DNA of 64,000 nt. It comes from an uncultured Ruthenibacterium sp. (GTDB taxonomy: Bacteria; Bacillota; Clostridia; Oscillospirales; Ruminococcaceae). The stretch covers positions 1 to 64,000 of the forward strand of contig CALXBO010000007.1 of NCBI GenBank assembly GCA_944386565.1. The letters run 5' to 3'. Below the pieces are notes generated by a model, which ran no database searches, was not told the origin of the DNA, and worked only from the letters and a program-made list of their open reading frames with translations. Made by a program: the position numbers and the translations under genes. This document shows, piece by piece, positions 50,484 through 59,249 of this stretch (position 1 is its first letter; the number at the start of each line of letters is the position of its first letter).

Positions 50484-51674
50484 TTGGAATCCGAACTGCA
50501 GGTTTATGACAACTGCCGCCAGACGATCCTCGATCGTCTGGCGGGCGTGGAGGGACGCATCACGTCCGTCCGCCTGTATCTGAAAAATATTTATGCCGTC
50601 AAGCGCTTCAGCTGCGCCACCTGGACCAGCCGCCAGCATGTCATTGCGGCTGTGTCCGGCGGCGGAGCCGTCGGCTTCGGCGAGTGCATCCTGTCTGTCA
50701 ACCACCCGGAGGCGGGCCTTGAGGAGTGGGGTGAAAACGCATCCACGCTTCTGGGCCTTTCCGCCGGACAGGCGGTGCTTGCAAACCGCACCCATCAGGG
50801 CGAGTGGCCCGAGCAGCTCGTGGAGATGCTCGAGATCGCACTGGTCGATCTGTGCGGAAAGCTGGAGGGTGTGCCCTCCAACCATCTGCTCGGCCTGGAC
50901 GAGCTCCATCCCGTCTGCGGCGTCCATGTCATTCTGAGCGACAAGGTGGACGAAGTGACGGAGAGCGCCCGCTGGGCCCGCAATGTCGGCAAGTCCGCGT
51001 TCATTAAAGCGAAACTCTTCGGCGACACGCAGCTGGACTGCGACGTCATCCGCGCCGTGCGCAGCGAGTGCCCGGCCGGGGAGACGTTCCTGATCGGCGA
51101 CGTGAACTGCGGTTACCGTCCGGAGGACAGCACCGCCTCTCTCGACTGGATCACCGAGCAGCTCCATCAGCTCCGCGAGGCGGGGCTGGAGGCGTGCGAG
51201 GACCCCGGCTTTCTGGAGACGGAGGAGTGGATCGAGCTGCAAAAGCGCGTCGCGCCGCTGGAGCTGATCCCCGACTACCCGATGCGCGGCTCCCGCAATT
51301 CGATCCGCCGCATCTGCTCCGGCATGGGGCGCATCTACAACATCCACCCGGATTCCGCCGGATCGATCGTGGACGCCGTCGTGCTGGCGCTCCGCATCCG
51401 CGAGCTCGGAGCCGACCTGATGATCGGCGACGACAGTCTCGTCGGTCCGTCGGCCTCCGTGTGGCAGCAGCTCGCCGCCGGGCTCGGCGCGCGCTGGGTG
51501 GAAGCCACCGAAAAGAGAAACGAGTCTGATTTCTACTATCGCTGTGTCCGCTCGCTGGCGACCGACAGCAGCCGCAATCCGATCGGCATTGAGCTGAAAA
51601 ACGGTTTCGGGCTGGATCTGGATGAAGGCGTTCTGGCCGAAGAAGCGGACCGCGTCGTTGAGGTAAAACAATGA
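50484..51674 (+). CDS. Enolase-superfamily enzyme (mandelate racemase-like)
   Basis: 396-residue barrel enzyme acting on carboxylate-bearing substrates by alpha-proton abstraction. Two-domain enolase layout; barrel residues seen include the KxK pair K175-A-K177, metal ligands D206 (IGDVNCGY), E239 (ACEDPG) and D264 (LIPDYPM), and H288 (NIHPD). This pattern fits the mandelate racemase / sugar-acid dehydratase subgroup. In the operon it probably handles a uronate or acid-sugar intermediate; exact reaction is unknown. TTG start with AAGGA 10 bp upstream; stop overlaps the sulfatase start by 4 bp. Confidence 0.8.
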   Translation: MESELQVYDNCRQTILDRLAGVEGRITSVRLYLKNIYAVKRFSCATWTSRQHVIAAVSGGGAVGFGECILSVNHPEAGLEEWGENASTLLGLSAGQAVLANRTHQGEWPEQLVEMLEIALVDLCGKLEGVPSNHLLGLDELHPVCGVHVILSDKVDEVTESARWARNVGKSAFIKAKLFGDTQLDCDVIRAVRSECPAGETFLIGDVNCGYRPEDSTASLDWITEQLHQLREAGLEACEDPGFLETEEWIELQKRVAPLELIPDYPMRGSRNSIRRICSGMGRIYNIHPDSAGSIVDAVVLALRIRELGADLMIGDDSLVGPSASVWQQLAAGLGARWVEATEKRNESDFYYRCVRSLATDSSRNPIGIELKNGFGLDLDEGVLAEEADRVVEVKQ

Positions 51675-53098
51675 GCAAGAAAAAGAATCTGCTGTTCGTG
51701 TTCGCCGACCAGTGGCGCGCGGATGCGATGGGGTTTGCGCATGCGGACCCGGTCATCACGCCGAATATGGATGCGTTCTGTGCGGACGCGACATACTGCG
51801 ACCATGCGTTCAGCACGTTCCCGGTCTGCACGGCGCACCGCGCCAGCCTGATCACGGGACGGTATCCGCTGTCCATGGGCATCTTCACGAACTGCAAGAC
51901 GGGCCTGTCCATGCGCCTGGAAGACGACGAGATCGGCGTCGGCCAGATGCTCAAGCAGGCGGGTTACGAGACGGCCTACATCGGCAAATGGCATCTGGAC
52001 GAGCCGGAGCAGAACCACTGCCCTGAGCCCGCGTCCGGTGCGCGAAACTGGGATGCGTTCACGCCGCCGGGTGTGCGCCGCCACGGATTCGACTACTGGT
52101 ATTCGTACGGCACGTACGACGTGCACATGAAGCCGCACTACTGGCGCGATACGCCGGAGATGATCTGCGTCGACGAGTGGTCGCCCCGTCATGAGACGAA
52201 CAAGGCGATCGAATATCTGGACGATGTGTGGACGAAGGAAAATCCCTTCGCGCTGTACATCTCCTGGAATCCGCCGCACAGCCTGTACGATCAGGTGCCG
52301 CAGGAATATCTCGACCTGTACCCGGAGGTAAAGTTCAAGGACAATGTGAGCCTTGAGCACATCCACCATCACACGGGCGAGATGATGGACTATACGCCTG
52401 AGCAGATGAATCTGATCACGCGGCAGTATTACGCGGCGGTCAGCGGGCTCGACGACCAGTTCGGCCGCCTTGTGAACTACCTCAAGGAAAAGGGACTGTA
52501 CGACGACACCGTGATCGTGCTCTCGGCCGACCACGGCGACATGATGGGCTCCCACGGCCTGATGGGCAAATACGTCTGGTATGAGGAGTCCATCCGTATT
52601 CCGTTCGTCGTGCGCGTTCCGGGCAATGAAAAGCATCACTGCCGCACGTGCATCGGCAGTCAGGACATGACGCCGACCGTGCTCGGTCTGCTCGGAGTGC
52701 CCGTTGCCGACACGGTGGAGGGTGAGGATTGCTCGGTGTACCTCACGAAGAACGGCGAGGATCTGGAAAAGGTCAGCTACCTGTGCGCCTGCCCGGGCCG
52801 CGACATCTTCCTGAAAAACTTTGCCGATGCGGGCGAGGACCCCAAGCGCTTCGGATGGCGCGGCGTCCGCACGCAGGATTACACCTATGTGATCGAACTC
52901 GGCTACGATGTGAAGCCGCACCCCGCGCGGTATCTGTACTGCACGGCGGCGGACCCGCATCAGATGCATCCTCTGGCGCTCGATGTGCCGGAGAACCGCC
53001 GCACGGCGCAGAAGCTGGAGGCGGATGTGATCGCATGGATGCAGCAGCAGAAGGACGGCTTTGCCGAAAACTGGCTGAAAGAGGCTGAATCGTTATGA
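51671..53098 (+). CDS. Sulfatase (S1 family), cytoplasmic
   Basis: 475-residue alkaline-phosphatase-fold sulfatase that removes sulfate esters. Active-site motif CTAHR at residues 53-57 in VCTAHRASLITGRYP: Cys to be oxidised to formylglycine, with Ala in place of the common Pro. Other residues: D13-Q14 (metal), K106 in GKWH, H203 in NPPHS, D287-H288 in SADHGD. No signal peptide (MSKKKNLLFVFADQW), so it acts inside the cell. Because the organism is likely anaerobic, maturation needs an anSME enzyme, which is not encoded in the window. Overlaps the lyase gene by 4 bp. Confidence 0.9.
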   Translation: MSKKKNLLFVFADQWRADAMGFAHADPVITPNMDAFCADATYCDHAFSTFPVCTAHRASLITGRYPLSMGIFTNCKTGLSMRLEDDEIGVGQMLKQAGYETAYIGKWHLDEPEQNHCPEPASGARNWDAFTPPGVRRHGFDYWYSYGTYDVHMKPHYWRDTPEMICVDEWSPRHETNKAIEYLDDVWTKENPFALYISWNPPHSLYDQVPQEYLDLYPEVKFKDNVSLEHIHHHTGEMMDYTPEQMNLITRQYYAAVSGLDDQFGRLVNYLKEKGLYDDTVIVLSADHGDMMGSHGLMGKYVWYEESIRIPFVVRVPGNEKHHCRTCIGSQDMTPTVLGLLGVPVADTVEGEDCSVYLTKNGEDLEKVSYLCACPGRDIFLKNFADAGEDPKRFGWRGVRTQDYTYVIELGYDVKPHPARYLYCTAADPHQMHPLALDVPENRRTAQKLEADVIAWMQQQKDGFAENWLKEAESL

Positions 53099-55104
53099 CA
53101 GAAAAGAGAATGGCCCAGTGGGAGCGCTTCTGCGCTCTGATGGCGCCCGAACAGCAGGAACTGGAGCGGCGTGCCGCTCTGTGCCGCGAGCTGTGGCCGG
53201 AGGACTGCGCGCTGGCGCTGAAAACTTCGGATGAACTCCGGGAGGACACATTCCTGTTCCAGCTCCCGTGGGACATGGAACAGACGTATCAGCCCGTGCA
53301 CTTCGACAACGGCATCGACTGGGGCTATATCCTGAACGGCGACGGCGAGTTCACCTTCCAGATGAACCGCCACCGCTACTGGATCTCGCTCGGCCAGGCG
53401 TATGCGCTGACCGGCAACGAGGCCTATGCCGAGTGCTTCGTGCGCCAGCTGCTGGACTGGCTGGACAAGGAGCCCTGGCGCGAAGAGGCGGGCAGCACGA
53501 CGTGGCGCACGCTCGACGCCGGCCTGCGCGCCGACTACTGGGTGCGCGCGATGGCGCTGTGCGCCCACAGCCCGGCCGTGACGCCGGAAGTCGCGGAGCG
53601 CTTTCTGGACGGTCTCGAGGCACACGCCGTGCGCCTCGGAACCAATCCGCGCACGGGCTTTTCGAAAAAGAGCAACTGGGGCGTGATGGAGTACACGGGT
53701 CTGTACGTGATCGCGTGGATTCTGGACCGCCCCGACGATCTGGAGCGGGCGCGCTTCTTCCTGAGAGAGGCGCTCCACACGCAGATCATGGACGACGGCA
53801 TGCAGTGGGAAGCCTCGCCGATGTACCACAACGAGGTGCTGGCGAGCTATCTCGAGGTGCTCCGCGTCGCGGACATCTGGAACGACGAGCTGTTCGACGG
53901 AGAGGAGCTGGATCTCATCCGCCGCGCGGCGTTCGCCACGATGAACCTCCAGACCCCGGCGCATCATCAGCCCATGGTGGGCGACTCCGACGACACCGAC
54001 GTGCGCGATCTGCTCAGCGAAGCGGCGCTCCTGTACGAGGACGGCGAGCTGAAAGCAGGCGCGTTCGAGCGCCTTGATTTTGAGAGCATCTGGCTCTTCG
54101 GCGCCGAGGGCGACCGCCGGTATCAGGCGATCCCCACGATCCCGAGCGAGGAGCACGTCACGGAACTGTCCGACAGCGGGCAGGTCGTGCTGCGCTCCGG
54201 CTGGGACGCCCATGCGGACTGGCTGTACTTCAAGAACGGCCCGCTCGGCGGCGGCCACGGCCATCAGGACAAACTTCACGTCTCGCTCTGGCTGGGCGGC
54301 GAGGAAGTCCTGACGGACTGCGGACGCTTCACGTATACGGACACATCGATGCGCTATGAGCTGAAATCCAGCGCCATGCACAACGTGCCCATGATCGGCA
54401 AGGAGGAGTATTCCGACAGCGCCGACTCGTGGATCTATCAGGCGCTGCCGCAGGCGATGCCGAACCGCGTGTGCCGCAAGGGTGAGTTCTTCTTTGTCGA
54501 GGGCAGCCACACCGGCTATGCGGAAAAGGGCGTCCTCGTCTGCCGCCGCGTGGTGTCCATCGGCATGGACGTGTTCCTGATCAACGACTCGTGGATCGGG
54601 CCGCAGCCGGAGGAAGTTTCGCAGCGGTTCCATTTCGGTGAGAACATCACCCTGACGCCGGAAGAACAGGGCGTCGCCGGCGCGGGCCGCGCGTGCCGCT
54701 TCTCGATGCGCACATTCGCGCAGGGCAAAGCGGTGCTGCCGGAGCTGGAGACGGCTCCGATCGCACGCCACTACAACCTCCTCGATGAGACGGCGGCGCT
54801 GACGGCGAGAGCTGCCCGGTGCAGTGCGATGACGACCGTGATCGTGCGCCGCCGCACCGGTTCGCCGGTTCGCGTCATCCCGCAGACAGTGGACAATGAC
54901 GCCTATCTGCACGCACTCACCGAGCAGGAGGCGGAAGGGTATCAGATCGAGGCGGACGGCCGCCGTTATGCAGTCGTGTTCCTGCACCACGACGTGGGCA
55001 ATACCGAAGATCACAACGGGATCTGCGGCGTCTACGGACTGGGCAGAACGATGGTCTGCGATCTTGACAAAACGCCGCAGCGCATGACCGTGCTGCAGTG
55101 GTAA
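53095..55104 (+). CDS. Heparinase II/III family polysaccharide lyase (PL12-like)
   Basis: 669-residue lyase that splits uronic-acid polysaccharides by beta-elimination, leaving a 4,5-unsaturated uronate. N-terminal alpha/alpha toroid (to about 360) and C-terminal beta sandwich. Catalytic residues expected for HepIII-like lyases can be placed: N194 (SNWGVMEY), Y244 (SPMYHNE), H388/H390 (GGGHGHQDKLH). No signal peptide, so it probably trims imported oligosaccharides. The family covers heparan sulfate and related substrates; which one is acted on cannot be told from sequence. Confidence 0.85.
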   Translation: MTEKRMAQWERFCALMAPEQQELERRAALCRELWPEDCALALKTSDELREDTFLFQLPWDMEQTYQPVHFDNGIDWGYILNGDGEFTFQMNRHRYWISLGQAYALTGNEAYAECFVRQLLDWLDKEPWREEAGSTTWRTLDAGLRADYWVRAMALCAHSPAVTPEVAERFLDGLEAHAVRLGTNPRTGFSKKSNWGVMEYTGLYVIAWILDRPDDLERARFFLREALHTQIMDDGMQWEASPMYHNEVLASYLEVLRVADIWNDELFDGEELDLIRRAAFATMNLQTPAHHQPMVGDSDDTDVRDLLSEAALLYEDGELKAGAFERLDFESIWLFGAEGDRRYQAIPTIPSEEHVTELSDSGQVVLRSGWDAHADWLYFKNGPLGGGHGHQDKLHVSLWLGGEEVLTDCGRFTYTDTSMRYELKSSAMHNVPMIGKEEYSDSADSWIYQALPQAMPNRVCRKGEFFFVEGSHTGYAEKGVLVCRRVVSIGMDVFLINDSWIGPQPEEVSQRFHFGENITLTPEEQGVAGAGRACRFSMRTFAQGKAVLPELETAPIARHYNLLDETAALTARAARCSAMTTVIVRRRTGSPVRVIPQTVDNDAYLHALTEQEAEGYQIEADGRRYAVVFLHHDVGNTEDHNGICGVYGLGRTMVCDLDKTPQRMTVLQW

Positions 55105-55119
55105 AAAGGAGAATGACGA

Positions 55120-56322
55120 ATGAGCAAATGGATTCCCCTTGAGCAGGTTGAGAACCATCCGGAAGCGAGCCAGGCGGAGATCAGCGCAGCGATGGAATGC
55201 TGCGTGGCGCAGGTGCGCAACAACCTGCCCGCGTTCCGGGATCATTTCCCGGCAGCCAACAGCGAGAACAATTTCTATACGCCGGGCCCCAATACGGACT
55301 GGACCAGCGGTTTCTGGACCGGTGAGGTCTGGCTGGCCTACGAGAACGCCAAGACGGAGGAGGACCGCGCGCTGTTCCTGGATGCAGGCAACTGCCAGGT
55401 CGACTCGTTCCTCGAGCGCATCATCATCAAGCACTATGTGGACCACCACGACATGGGCTTTTTGTACACGCCTTCCTGTGTGTCGGCGTACAAGCTCACG
55501 GGCAACCCTCACGCGCGTGAGGCGGCGCTGAAAGCGGCGGATCAGCTGATGACGCGCTACCGCCCCGTCGGCGAGTACATTCAGGCGTGGGGCGCGATGG
55601 ACGACCCCAACAACCACCGCCTCATCATCGACTGCCTGCTGAACATCCCCCTGCTGTACTGGGCCACGGAAGTCACGGGCGATGAGAAATACCGTGAAGT
55701 GGCCGAAAAGCACATCCACACGGCCATGAAGTACGTTGTCCGCGACGACAACTCGACGTGGCACACGATCTTCTTCGATGCCGACACCGGCGAGTTCTCG
55801 CACGGCGCCACGTGCCAGGGCTATCAGGACAGCTCCGCGTGGACGCGCGGCCAGGCGTGGGGCGTGTACGGCACGGCGATCGCCTACAAGTACACGCACC
55901 GCGAGGAGTACATCACGTACTTCAAGCGCGTGGCCGACTACTTCCTGCGCCATCTTCCCGACGACATCTGCCCGTACTGGGATCTCAGCTTCGGCAACGG
56001 CGATGACACGGAGCCGCGCGATTCGTCGTCGTCGGCCATCGTCATCTGCGGTTTCCTCGAGATGGCGAAGTATCTGCCGGAGGACGAGGCGAAGTACTAC
56101 ACGTCGCTCGCCAGAAAGCTCGCGGCTTCTCTGATCCGCGGCTATCAGGTGAAGGACAGCTCCGTCTCCAACGGCCAGCTGCTGCACGGCACGTATGCGA
56201 AGAAAACGCCGTACAACACGTGCACCAACTCCGGTGTGGACGAGTGCGTCATCTGGGGCGACTACTACTTCATGGAGGCGCTGACGCGCCTGATCAATCC
56301 GGACTGGAATATGTACTGGTAA
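55120..56322 (+). CDS. Unsaturated glucuronyl hydrolase (GH88)
   Basis: 400-residue alpha6/alpha6-barrel enzyme that hydrates and releases the 4,5-unsaturated uronate from lyase products. The two catalytic-region aspartates are D111 (DHHDMGFLY) and D171 (IIDCLLNIPLLYW), spaced 60 as in Bacillus UGL. No signal peptide. The product pair is a deoxy-keto uronate plus a hexosamine, fitting the nagA/nagB operon converging from the other side. Confidence 0.93.
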   Translation: MSKWIPLEQVENHPEASQAEISAAMECCVAQVRNNLPAFRDHFPAANSENNFYTPGPNTDWTSGFWTGEVWLAYENAKTEEDRALFLDAGNCQVDSFLERIIIKHYVDHHDMGFLYTPSCVSAYKLTGNPHAREAALKAADQLMTRYRPVGEYIQAWGAMDDPNNHRLIIDCLLNIPLLYWATEVTGDEKYREVAEKHIHTAMKYVVRDDNSTWHTIFFDADTGEFSHGATCQGYQDSSAWTRGQAWGVYGTAIAYKYTHREEYITYFKRVADYFLRHLPDDICPYWDLSFGNGDDTEPRDSSSSAIVICGFLEMAKYLPEDEAKYYTSLARKLAASLIRGYQVKDSSVSNGQLLHGTYAKKTPYNTCTNSGVDECVIWGDYYFMEALTRLINPDWNMYW

Positions 56323-56343
56323 GCATCAAGCGATCCAAAAACA

Positions 56344-56374
56344 AAGCCGCCGCGGGGAGTTTCCCCGCGGCGGC
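56344..56374. terminator. Bidirectional terminator between the two sugar operons
   Basis: AGCCGCCGCGGGGA, GTT loop, TCCCCGCGGCGGCT, then CTCTTTTT; CTTTGTTTTT on the other strand. Confidence 0.9.
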
Positions 56375-56399
56375 TCTCTTTTTGGATTCAGGACGGCGG

Positions 56400-57167
56400 T
56401 CAAAGAAGCGCGGCGCTGTCCTCGTCCAGATACAAGACCGCATCCGGATGGCGGCGCAGGATGCTGGCCGGGCATGCGGTGCTGATCTCTCCGAGCAGTG
56501 TGTCCCGCACGGCGGGCGCTTTGGCGGGCGCAGGAACCACGCAGAACACATGCTTTGCGCGCATGAGCGCCGGGACGGTCAGCGTCAGCGCGTGCGTCGG
56601 AACGTCGTCCAGAGAGGCGAAGCAGCCGTCGTGGACCTGCTGATTGCGGCAGATCTCATCCAGCGCCACGGGCTTGACCAACACCGGATCGTCGAAATCG
56701 GCGACGGGGGGATCGTTGAACGCGATGTGCCCGTTTTCCCCGATGCCCATGCAGGTGATGTCCATGGGATATTCCCGCAGCAGCTCCGAATAGCGGGCGC
56801 ACTCGGCCGCGGCGTCGCGCGAGGCGGCGGCCCCGTCCAGACAGTTGACCGTGCGCAGCGGCACGCGGTCAAAAATCGCGGCGCGCAGGAAGTTGGCGAA
56901 ACCCTGCGGCGCGTCGGGCGCAAGGCCGATGTATTCGTCCATGTGGAAGGCGTTCACACGCCCCCACTCGATGTCCGTCCGCGCGATCAGTGCGGCGAGC
57001 ACTTCGTTCTGCGAGGGCGCGGCGGCAAAGATCACATTGCAGGTCTCTTTCTGCGACAGCACGTTCCGGATCGCGGCGGCGATCTCATCGGCCGCACGCA
57101 GACCCATCTCCTGCCGGGTGTCGCTGATCTTCACCGGCAGAGTGCCGAACGGAATGGTTCTGGTCAT
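56400..57167 (-). CDS. nagB: Glucosamine-6-phosphate deaminase
   Basis: 255 residues. Converts glucosamine-6-phosphate to fructose-6-phosphate and ammonia. Conserved FHMDEYIGL (catalytic Asp), GIGENGHIAFNDPP and the PVALDE region are visible. The active-site His motif reads GHIAFNDP as expected. Last gene of the five-gene minus-strand operon, 12 bp after nagA. Confidence 0.9.
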   Translation of the reverse strand: MTRTIPFGTLPVKISDTRQEMGLRAADEIAAAIRNVLSQKETCNVIFAAAPSQNEVLAALIARTDIEWGRVNAFHMDEYIGLAPDAPQGFANFLRAAIFDRVPLRTVNCLDGAAASRDAAAECARYSELLREYPMDITCMGIGENGHIAFNDPPVADFDDPVLVKPVALDEICRNQQVHDGCFASLDDVPTHALTLTVPALMRAKHVFCVVPAPAKAPAVRDTLLGEISTACPASILRRHPDAVLYLDEDSAALL

Positions 57168-57179
57168 GGAAATTCCTCC

Positions 57180-58358
57180 TCAGTTTTCATAGCGCACGGC
57201 GCCGTCACGCAGCACCATGGCGATGCGGATGGTGTGGTCAAACACGGCGAGGTCGGCGGCGCGGCCGGGCTCCACGCGGCCGAACCGGTCGTCCAGTCCG
57301 AGAAGACGCGCCGGAGTCTCGGTGATCATCTGCACGGCATCCGGCAGGCTCGCGCCCGCCATCGTGACCATCGTGCGCACCAGACGGTCGGCGGTGCAGA
57401 TGCTTCCGGCGAACGCCGTGCGGTCCGGCATTTTGGCCACGCCGTCCTCGAGGATGACGCGCTGGCCGTTCTCCAGACTGCCGAGAATGCTCTCGCCGCC
57501 CGTCTGCCCCGCGGCGCGCATCGCGTCGGTCACGAGAACGAGGCGGCGCGGCCCGATGTGGCGATAGGCCAGCTGCAGCAGCGGCGCGGGCAGATGACAC
57601 CCGTCCGCGATGATCTCGCTGGTCAGGCCGTCGTAGAGATACGCGCTTTCGATGATTCCGGCGTGCCGGAATCCGGCCACGCGGACGATCGTGGACGTCG
57701 CCGAGTACAGGTGCGTGATGTGGCTGTATCCGCAGCGCATCGCCTCCAGCACCGTGTCGCTGTCGGCTTCACTGTGCCCGATGCAGGGCAGGATGCCGCG
57801 CCGCTTCAGTTCGCGGCCGAACTCCATCGCGCCGGGAAGTTCCGGCGCAACGGTCCAGCGCAGGATGTGCGGGCAGGCGTCCAGCAGCATGTTGTATTCG
57901 GCGGGGTCCGGGTTGCGGATGTACTTCGGGTCCTGCGCGCCGGCCTGCGACGGGGCGACGTAAGGCCCTTCGATGTGCAGCCCCAGCAGTTTCGCGCCGT
58001 CGGGGAATGCGTCCCGGCACTGTTCGAACACGGAGAACGCGCGCAGCAGTTCGTCCGCGGAAGCGGCCAGCGTCGTCGGCAGCATGGCCGTCGTGCCGTG
58101 CTGCAGGTGCAGGGCGCTCGCTCCGTGGTACGCCTCGGGCGTTCCGTCCATGAAGTCGTGCCCGCCGCCGCCGTGCACGTGAATGTCAATGAATCCGGCG
58201 CTCACATACATGCCTTTGAGATCGCGGACGCAGTCCGCGGCGGCGCCGCTGCGGGCAGGGAGAATGGATTCTACATTCTGCCCGCGGATGAGAATGTCGC
58301 ACGGCGTGATGCAGCCGTCCTGCACGAGGCGGGCGTCACGCAGAAGCAGTGTGTTCAT
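57180..58358 (-). CDS. nagA: N-acetylglucosamine-6-phosphate deacetylase
   Basis: 392-residue amidohydrolase. Metal and catalytic residues: HVHGGGGHDF (HxH-like), LHIEGPYVAP (Glu), GHSEAD, ITHLYSA, LVTDAM (catalytic Asp). Releases acetate from GlcNAc-6-P, feeding NagB. Start overlaps the stop of the TIM-barrel gene by 4 bp. Implies that the locus substrate contains N-acetylated hexosamine. Confidence 0.93.
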   Translation of the reverse strand: MNTLLLRDARLVQDGCITPCDILIRGQNVESILPARSGAAADCVRDLKGMYVSAGFIDIHVHGGGGHDFMDGTPEAYHGASALHLQHGTTAMLPTTLAASADELLRAFSVFEQCRDAFPDGAKLLGLHIEGPYVAPSQAGAQDPKYIRNPDPAEYNMLLDACPHILRWTVAPELPGAMEFGRELKRRGILPCIGHSEADSDTVLEAMRCGYSHITHLYSATSTIVRVAGFRHAGIIESAYLYDGLTSEIIADGCHLPAPLLQLAYRHIGPRRLVLVTDAMRAAGQTGGESILGSLENGQRVILEDGVAKMPDRTAFAGSICTADRLVRTMVTMAGASLPDAVQMITETPARLLGLDDRFGRVEPGRAADLAVFDHTIRIAMVLRDGAVRYEN

Positions 58359-59218
58359 GCGATCCCTTCCTTTCGGAGAAGTTCCTTGAGGGCGTCAATG
58401 CACTCCGCCGTGGCGGCGGCGCCGCCCGCGGAAAATCCCGCGCCGCCCGGCAGACGCATCTGTTCTTCGGTGAGGCGGGAATTCTTGCGGTAGTGCGTCT
58501 CCATGGAGAGCCATCCGTCGTACCCGTCCTGTGCCAGACGGCGGAGCAGGGCGGGGTAGCCGACCTGTCCCGTGCCCACCTTGACGCAGTAGGGCTCCGG
58601 CTGTGCGCGGACGGCATCCTTGATGTGCACATGCACGAAGTACGGGCGGATGGCTTCGTACCCGTCCGGATACGGCGTCTCCCCGAGCGGGTCGTACATG
58701 CAGTTCCCCGGATCAAACACGGTGCGGATGTGCTCGGAGCCGATGGCTTCGAGCAGGCGTGCAAGCGCCGCGTGATTGGAGGTGTTGACGCTCGGATCGG
58801 CCTCCAGCAGGAGCGTTTTTCCGCGCGCAGCCAGCAGCGCGGCGGGGCGCTCAAAGCGGGAGACGAGCGCCTCCGGCGGCAGAGGGCCGCTCTCGGGGGC
58901 GAAGAACGCGAAGCCCCGGATAAACGGGCAGCCCAGAATGTCGGCCGCGTCGCACAGGCGTTCGAGCTTTGCGAGCTCCTCCGCCTCATGTTCTTCGTCC
59001 GGGCTGCACTTGTAAAATGTGCTGGACAGCGAGCACACCGTCAGATGCTCCGCATCCAGACGCTGCCGCCACGCGCGCAGGGTTGTTTCGGGGATGCGGT
59101 CGATGGGCGTATCTTCGACGCTGCGCAGCTCCAGCCCGGAAATGCCGCAGGCGAGTGCAAAGCGGACGGCTTCGTCAAAGCTCTGCGTCACCTCGTCGGT
59201 GATGAATGCGATTTTCAT
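58355..59218 (-). CDS. Sugar phosphate isomerase/epimerase (xylose-isomerase-like TIM barrel)
   Basis: 287-residue AP-endonuclease-2-type barrel. FITDEVTQSFDEAVRFALACGISGLELRSVEDTP start, CSLSSTFYKCS, LLLEADPSVNTSN (metal Glu), TVFDPGNCMYDPLGE, FVHVHIKDA and WLSMETHYR (last metal ligand Glu) are all visible. Relatives epimerise or isomerise keto-sugars or act as dehydratases. In this operon it might process the deoxy-keto uronate or an oxidised sugar made by the Gfo/Idh enzymes. Confidence 0.85.
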   Translation of the reverse strand: MKIAFITDEVTQSFDEAVRFALACGISGLELRSVEDTPIDRIPETTLRAWRQRLDAEHLTVCSLSSTFYKCSPDEEHEAEELAKLERLCDAADILGCPFIRGFAFFAPESGPLPPEALVSRFERPAALLAARGKTLLLEADPSVNTSNHAALARLLEAIGSEHIRTVFDPGNCMYDPLGETPYPDGYEAIRPYFVHVHIKDAVRAQPEPYCVKVGTGQVGYPALLRRLAQDGYDGWLSMETHYRKNSRLTEEQMRLPGGAGFSAGGAAATAECIDALKELLRKEGIA

Positions 59219-59249
59219 GCAAAAAACCTCCGTGAACGGGGCGGGGCGC

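Noticed and set aside
47262..51671. A 1469-codon ORF on the minus strand opposite the LacI-ABC-enolase operon
   Set aside because: Antisense shadow of GC-rich coding sequence; no SD, biased composition (His/Arg/Asp-rich), and the plus-strand genes match known families throughout.
52960..56187. A 1075-codon ORF on the minus strand opposite the sulfatase, lyase and GH88 genes
   Set aside because: Same shadow effect; low-complexity composition and no recognisable domain.
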